Source: Brumicola pallidula DSM 14239 = ACAM 615 (GTDB taxonomy: Bacteria; Pseudomonadota; Gammaproteobacteria; Enterobacterales; Alteromonadaceae). Taken from it: a DNA stretch of 64,000 nucleotides. A model generated the notes under the pieces. It did not search any database and had not been told where the DNA came from. It worked only from the letters and a program-made list of their open reading frames with translations. Shown one piece after another: positions 58,807-64,000 of this stretch. Position 1 is the stretch's first letter. Each line of letters opens with the position of its first letter. The DNA lies in NCBI RefSeq assembly GCF_000428905.1, contig NZ_KE386815.1:62001-126000 (forward strand), in the 5' to 3' direction. The position numbers were made by a program, and so were the translations under genes.

Positions 58807-59005
58807 CTTTTTGCTTTAATGCGTCCAACTCTTCTGACGATAATTCGCGCGCCTCACTATCTAACAACACAGGTATGTTGTCTCTTATGGGATAGGCCAA
58901 GCGGTCAAAGCGACAAATCAGTTCCTTTTGTTCAACCGGGAGCAACAACTTACCTTTGCAAACAGGGCAAGCCAATATGTCTAATAATTGCTTATCAAAA
59001 GCCAT
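58799..59005 (-). CDS. ycaR: Trm112-family protein YcaR
   Basis: 68 residues; a small Trm112-like protein conserved between lpxK and kdsB in gammaproteobacteria. [10 protein letters not shown] carries the CxxC pair, and [20 protein letters not shown] is the family core. Bacterial Trm112-like proteins are thought to support partner methyltransferases; the specific partner is unknown. Coupled to kdsB by overlap. Confidence 0.93.
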   Translation of the reverse strand: MAFDKQLLDILACPVCKGKLLLPVEQKELICRFDRLAYPIRDNIPVLLDSEARELSSEELDALKQKGG

Positions 59006-59067
59006 GTGAGTCCTTAAATTTTTAGAATAAATTGAGGTAGTAAAACCTGACTTAATAATAGCGTGAT

Positions 59068-60060
59068 TTAAACGTGTTGTTGGTACATTTTCAACTTGTT
59101 ATCAATGAGCTGATACATATTTTTTGAAATATTACCACTAACCTGCAAGTACCAACAATTATCGTGCGCAAACGATTTGCATTTTACCGCGTCTTTTTCT
59201 GTCATCAGCACCATTCCTTGAGGAATATCTGATAATTTATACGCGTGGTGATCTGGAAATCCGATGCTTTTTTCGCACACGATACCCATGTTAACTAAAC
59301 TCGAGAAAAAACGCTTGGGGTCACCAATGCCAGCGATCGCAGTTGCGTTTAGAATGGGCAGTGAGATCTTACTTTCACCGGTTTTCACATTAACCCAACA
59401 ATCTGGTTGCAGCGTCATACTGGCAATTTTATCGGGTGCGACTAAGATATCATTGTTTATTTGACCATTAAAAACAACAGTATCGACACTGCTAAGTCTC
59501 GACACAGATTCTCTTAGCGGACCCATCGGCATTAGAAACCCATTTCCAACACCTCTTGCATCCATCACCACAATTTCAAAATCTCTTTGCAAAGCGTAAT
59601 GTTGTAAACCGTCATCACAAATAATCACGTCGCAGTGATGACTTTCAACCAAAAAATGAGCACCGCGCACACGCTTTGGATCAATCACGATGGGACAACA
59701 AAGGCGATGTTGCATAAGTTTAGGCTCATCACCCACCAGGCTTGGCTCGTCGTTGACATTTACAAGATGCGGAAATTGCGTTTGTGAGCCACCATAACCG
59801 CGTGACAAAACCCCACAGCGATAACCCTGACTAATCAGATATTCTGCAATTGAAATAACCGTAGGCGTTTTACCATTGCCACCCACCGATATATTACCCA
59901 CAATAATAACGAAGGCCTTGGGTTTAGCAGATGCAAACACACCCACGTTAAAGAAAAATTTGCGTAGTTTGCTTAAACAAAAAAACACAATAGTCATAGG
60001 CAGTAACAACCACACCCATTTTTTATCTTCATACCAAGCGTTATGTAAGGCCATTTTCAA
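59068..60060 (-). CDS. lpxK: Tetraacyldisaccharide 4'-kinase
   Basis: Membrane-associated kinase phosphorylating the lipid A precursor. An N-terminal membrane helix (about 12-30) precedes the P-loop [12 protein letters not shown] (about residues 54-65); [10 protein letters not shown] and [12 protein letters not shown] carry the catalytic and metal-binding residues. The length of 330 is standard. Its ATG overlaps the msbA stop by 4 bp, the usual msbA-lpxK arrangement. Confidence 0.96.
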   Translation of the reverse strand: MKMALHNAWYEDKKWVWLLLPMTIVFFCLSKLRKFFFNVGVFASAKPKAFVIIVGNISVGGNGKTPTVISIAEYLISQGYRCGVLSRGYGGSQTQFPHLVNVNDEPSLVGDEPKLMQHRLCCPIVIDPKRVRGAHFLVESHHCDVIICDDGLQHYALQRDFEIVVMDARGVGNGFLMPMGPLRESVSRLSSVDTVVFNGQINNDILVAPDKIASMTLQPDCWVNVKTGESKISLPILNATAIAGIGDPKRFFSSLVNMGIVCEKSIGFPDHHAYKLSDIPQGMVLMTEKDAVKCKSFAHDNCWYLQVSGNISKNMYQLIDNKLKMYQQHV

Positions 60061-61805
60061 CCTTGTGAAAATTGCATTTTATGCAACTGCGCGTACATAC
60101 CATCCTTGACGACCAACTCATTATGCGTTCCACGTTCAACAACTTCACCCTGCTCTATGACAAGTATCAGATCAGCATTTTCAATGGTTGAAAGACGATG
60201 CGCTATCACAATATTGGTACGGCTTTTTTGTAATTCTTCTAGTGCATGCTGGATCAATTTTTCAGATTCAGTATCTAAAGCCGAGGTTGCTTCATCGAGT
60301 ATTAAAATCGGTGAATCAGCTAGAATTGCTCTTGCAATAGCAATACGTTGCCTTTGTCCACCGGACAGAGTGACTCCATTTTCACCAATAATTGTGTCAA
60401 AGCCATTCTCCTGCTGTGCCACAAATTCAGACACATGAGCTGCCGCAGCGGCCTGCATAATTTGCTCTCTGGTAACCTTGTCTGTGCAACCGTAAGCGAT
60501 ATTATTAGCAATGGTGTCGTTAAACAAGATGACTTGTTGTGACACTAATGCAAATTGCTTTCGTAATGAGGTTAATGTGACCTCATTCAAAGCGACACCA
60601 TCAATTAATATCTCTCCCGATTGCGGTTGATAAAAACGGGTTAATAAACTAGATAATGTGGATTTACCACTGCCTGAACGTCCTACCAACGCAACAGTCT
60701 GGCCGGCATTAATATCAAATGAGACATTGCGTAATGCTGGCTTGCTTTTACTAGGGTAAGTAAAGGTCACATCTTTAAACTCTAAATTGCCCTGGGCACG
60801 GTTCAACTCGTTTTTACCTATATCCACTTCAATATCTTTGTCTAGTAATTCAAATATACTTGCGCACGCTGCCATGCCTTTTTGAAATTCGTTATTTACC
60901 GTTGTAATTTGTTTTAATGGCTTTAACAGCGCTATCATTGATATCAACACGGCGATGAAAACACCGGCGGTTAACTCATTCAACATGCTAGGTGTGCTAG
61001 CAAGATATAGGACAAACGCGAGTGCAATTGACGCAATCACCTGAATAGTAGACACACTTAGAATTTGCGTGGTTGCCAATTTCATCGTTTGCTGACGATT
61101 ATTATTGTTAGTGTCCCGAAACTTATCTGACTCTATCTTTTGACCACCGAACATCAAGACTACTTTATGTCCCTTAACTACTTGCTCAACGCCGGTTGTT
61201 AAGGACCCCATTGCCTTTTGTATTGCTTTGCTAATTTTCCTGAAACGCGTACTGACAACACTGACGATAATGCCAACAATAGGGCCTATCAACAGAAAGA
61301 TTACCGACAATTGCCACGATTTGCTAAACATAACGACAATTAAGAAAATCACGAACGCACCCTCGCGAATAAGTATTAAGAATGCTTTGCCCGCAGCATT
61401 GGCCACTTGTTCAGTATCGAAAGTGACTTTAGAAATGAGAGTGCCGGCTGATTGATGGTCGTGAAATTCAACCGGTAAATGAATGTACTTATCAAACAAC
61501 TGCTGACGCATTTTCATCACAACTTGAGAACTGATCCAGCTCAGCGTGTAACTCCCCATAAAATTAAACAAACCGCGTATAATGAAAAGTGGGACAATGG
61601 CAAGCGCAGCAATCCTTAAAAAATCTGAACTAGTGTCTTTGAGACCGACGTCAATCATTGGCTGTAATTGCGAAATCACAAAGGCATCGATGCCTGCGTA
61701 ACCCAGCATACCAAGAATAGCGATGAAAAATGGAAGTTTAAACGGCGATAAGTAAGTCAGGAATCGTTTGACAACTTTCGGCTCATTTTCAATGCTAGCA
61801 GTCAT
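60057..61805 (-). CDS. msbA: Lipid A export ABC transporter MsbA
   Basis: Homodimeric lipid flippase moving lipid A-core across the inner membrane. Six transmembrane helices (about residues 22-320) precede the ATPase domain with Walker A GRSGSGKST (about 376), Q-loop SQQVILFND, signature LSGGQRQR (about 479) and Walker B LILDEATSALD (about 500). At 582 residues it equals E. coli MsbA. Downstream of comEC by 121 bp, and coupled to lpxK. Confidence 0.97.
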   Translation of the reverse strand: MTASIENEPKVVKRFLTYLSPFKLPFFIAILGMLGYAGIDAFVISQLQPMIDVGLKDTSSDFLRIAALAIVPLFIIRGLFNFMGSYTLSWISSQVVMKMRQQLFDKYIHLPVEFHDHQSAGTLISKVTFDTEQVANAAGKAFLILIREGAFVIFLIVVMFSKSWQLSVIFLLIGPIVGIIVSVVSTRFRKISKAIQKAMGSLTTGVEQVVKGHKVVLMFGGQKIESDKFRDTNNNNRQQTMKLATTQILSVSTIQVIASIALAFVLYLASTPSMLNELTAGVFIAVLISMIALLKPLKQITTVNNEFQKGMAACASIFELLDKDIEVDIGKNELNRAQGNLEFKDVTFTYPSKSKPALRNVSFDINAGQTVALVGRSGSGKSTLSSLLTRFYQPQSGEILIDGVALNEVTLTSLRKQFALVSQQVILFNDTIANNIAYGCTDKVTREQIMQAAAAAHVSEFVAQQENGFDTIIGENGVTLSGGQRQRIAIARAILADSPILILDEATSALDTESEKLIQHALEELQKSRTNIVIAHRLSTIENADLILVIEQGEVVERGTHNELVVKDGMYAQLHKMQFSQG

Positions 61806-61926
61806 TCTGCTCCTTTATCTTATTTTCTAATTAGTTTAGCGATTTGCTTGGTTTCAGCTTTTTGCGTTACGCATTCTACCGTAAGCCCTCTGATTCACAA
61901 AGCTTTGCTGGTGAGTCGCCTTTGCA

Positions 61927-64000
61927 TTAATGTATTTGCATATACCATGGAGCAAACCAGCGCTGGCGATAGGCCTGTATTCGTAACTTATTATTCGAGA
62001 ATTCAAAGATAACCTCACCGTCATAAGCGGTGTTGTAAATCGTCGCATCCACCTCTATAAAATTGGCCATAACGCTGGTATGGGGAAATCCCCATTGATT
62101 ATAATACTTGCTGCTAATCACAACATATTTAGGCTGTACCGCTTGAATAAAGGGGCGTGTTGAGGACGTTTTACTGCCATGATGTGCGGCAACTAACACC
62201 GTCGATTTCAATAATGAGGTCCCCTCATATTTGCTGGCGATTGTCTGCTCTGCTTGTTTTTCGATATCACCAGTTAATAACACACTGGCATTTTTACTGG
62301 CTATCTTTATTACGCAGGAGTGATTGTTGTCATCGCCTGAAAGGTTTTTATCAGGCCACAGAATAGTTAAACTTAATTCTCCCCAGACAAAACTGTCATT
62401 GGCCGAGCAGCCGCTAGCAGGTGCAAGCCATTGAGTGACGTTGTAATGCGAAAAAATAAAAGTGTTACCGCCAGCATGGTCATTATCCATATGACTATTT
62501 ATTAAATAATCAATCGTCGGAATGCGCGAGGTAGTATTAGACGCCAGCGCCATATTTTGGGTTTGTGCCAAAAAATACGGCGCAATCACTGTCTTAGCCA
62601 AACTACTCCCGTTGATGAAAGATTGTCCAGTGTCATATAGTAAAAACTGATTATTTTGACGCACAAGTACACTTAATCCTTGCCCTATATCAAAAACTCT
62701 GACCGACCAACTCGCGCGTTCGCCCACTTTAGCCATGCTTTGGCTTAAAATGGCAACCCCCAGTGCAACCATGATTTTTTTGCGATGCGGCCAACATGGT
62801 AAAAATAAGAGTAACATGGTAACAAGCACCATAAACCATGCTGATGAGGGTATGCCTTGAACTTCTATGCTCGCATGTGGCGCAGTATTAAACACTTGCA
62901 TGAATAGAATAAGTTGTTCAAAACACCAGTCTAACGATTGAAGAAGCGGTCTAATCAACAAATTAATATTAAATATCATCATGCAGACAAGCAATAAACA
63001 CATAGGCACGAGCAACAAACTAACCACGGGCATAACGATTAAATTTACGAGTGCAGAGACACTTGAAAGCATACCAAAATTAATAGCAACCAGCGGTAGC
63101 ATTATCAAGGATAAAAATAATTGCAGCGCAATGGTTTGTTTTGCTGCCTGCCAGATAGAATGATCACTACGAGGGTAGCGCCACATAAAAAAACAAATCG
63201 CAAAAATAGCACCAAAACTAAACCAAAAACTCATTCCAATGATCGACAGTGGAAAGAGTACAAAAAAACACACGAGTAGATTAATAAAAACAGCAACCGG
63301 CCTCCAATGAAGTTGATAAAACATTAAGTAGGCAACAAATAAAATAGCGATTGTTGATCGTATCACCGGTACCTAAAAACCACTTAAATAGGCATAAAAC
63401 AGACAAAACGGGATACTAGCCACCAGTGCCCAAGGGACTATATTAGGTTGATAATTGCTACTCTTCACTCTTATGGCGAGAAACAGCACGGTCTTTGTAA
63501 GCCGGAAAAACAACAAACTAACTATACCAAGATGTAATCCTGAGATTGCAAATAGATGCGCAGTCCCTGTTGTTTGCAGTAGCTTCCAATCAGTCTTGGT
63601 GAATAAGCTTCTTTCGCCAAATGACAGTGCGAGGATCCATCTTATGTTTTGCAAATTAAGCTTAATTGCATACTTCAGCAAACGATTAGCAAGAGCTTGC
63701 CGCAGTGAGTTGCTAGTTTGTAAAAGTGAATTGCTCGGACTGCTCCTGACGCTGCCGATGCCGACAATATTTTGACTAGCTAACCATTTCTGCCGATTAA
63801 AGCCAAATTCATTGGCTAACGCATGAGGGCGTTTAATACTGACCAGTAACCTGACTTTATTTCCTTGATGCAACACAATGTCCGGCTCAAACCATGAAAG
63901 TCTTATCCTTGGCGAGTGATATAACCTTGTTTTACCTATCTTGTTGAGTTGCAGTATTAAGGTTTTGTATTCAGATAGCTTATTGCTAGATTGAGGGTAT
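61927..64000 (-). pseudogene. comEC: DNA internalisation protein ComEC/Rec2, interrupted by an amber codon (partial)
   Basis: Inner-membrane channel for DNA uptake. From the right edge the frame runs through the OB-like domain (KVRLLVSIKRPHALANEFGF) and the competence helix (HLFAISGLHLGIVSLLFF) to AYLSGF. An in-frame TAG at 63373-63375 follows, and the same frame resumes at once as VPVIRSTIAILFVAYLMF. Relatives have Ser at this site (SGFSxP), so a single TCG-to-TAG change explains it. The remainder is intact: membrane helices and a C-terminal metallo-beta-lactamase domain (VFDIGQGLSVLV, NSHMDNDHAGG, LTGDIE, AAHHGSKTSS). The start lies beyond the window. Either a true nonsense mutation or a base-call error; msbA follows 121 bp downstream. 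Confidence 0.88.
63373..63375 (-). other. In-frame amber codon in comEC
   Basis: TAG between GGTTTT and GTACCG on the minus strand, with uninterrupted homology in the same frame on both sides. No insertion or deletion is needed to explain it. Confidence 0.9.

Noticed and set aside
1-64000. tRNA, rRNA, CRISPR arrays, prophage or insertion sequence
   Set aside because: No spaced direct-repeat array, transposase or integrase frame, or recognisable tRNA/rRNA segment was seen on either strand.

Overview
The window looks like chromosome from a marine gammaproteobacterium of the Alteromonadales (Glaciecola/Paraglaciecola/Alteromonas-like). This assignment is inferred from gene content: moderate-to-low GC, a large TonB-dependent receptor feeding an alpha-glucan locus, an SLC45-type sugar transporter, a tryptophan-halogenase-like protein, a Pla-1/cef-type lipase, and the sdhCDAB-sucABCD cluster divergent from gltA. 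I saw no rRNA, tRNA, CRISPR array, prophage or intact insertion sequence.

Layout. 0-8 kb: the end of an unknown gene, sohB, two large exported lipoprotein hydrolases (a penicillin-acylase-type Ntn hydrolase and a Pla-1/cef lipase), and yciK. 8.2-9.9 kb: glnS. 10-34 kb: an alpha-glucan utilisation locus containing a LacI-type regulator, a maltose-type MFS transporter, a tryptophan-halogenase homologue, GH31 and GH13 enzymes, a TonB-dependent receptor and a surface pullulanase. Embedded in it is a carbamoyltransferase/SxtJ/DUF5989 module and two paralogous membrane-anchored SGNH hydrolases. 34-46 kb: sucDCBA, sdhBADC (all minus strand) and gltA (plus). 46.5-49.5 kb: manB and manC for GDP-mannose. 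49.6-53.1 kb: a zone of gene decay (pirin and glutathionyl-hydroquinone reductase remnants, an internally deleted LysR) around intact tcdA and a DedA-like gene. 53-58 kb: small unknown and membrane genes, a TPR/GGDEF-like protein and rimO. 58-64 kb: kdsB, ycaR, lpxK, msbA and comEC; comEC is interrupted by an in-frame amber codon and runs off the window.

How the glucan locus may work. The receptor (33.8-30.8 kb) would import maltodextrins released by the outer-membrane pullulanase behind it. The lipoprotein GH13 amylase and the exported GH31 enzyme would process them in the periplasm, and the MFS protein would carry small maltosides into the cytoplasm. A 14-bp palindrome related to TGCATACGTATTCA occurs at the three key promoter regions: MFS/halogenase, carbamoyltransferase/SGNH and TonB receptor. 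This suggests that one LacI-type repressor controls the whole locus.

Most interesting point. The carbamoyltransferase, SxtJ and a 50-residue SxtK/DUF5989-like gene are the first three genes of a tightly packed five-gene operon whose last two genes are the GH13 and GH31 enzymes. They are divergent, across the perfect version of the operator, from two SGNH hydrolase paralogues. A carbamoylation/deacylation module therefore appears to be wired into alpha-glucan metabolism. I do not know its substrate. All family assignments are from memory of motifs; no database search was run.
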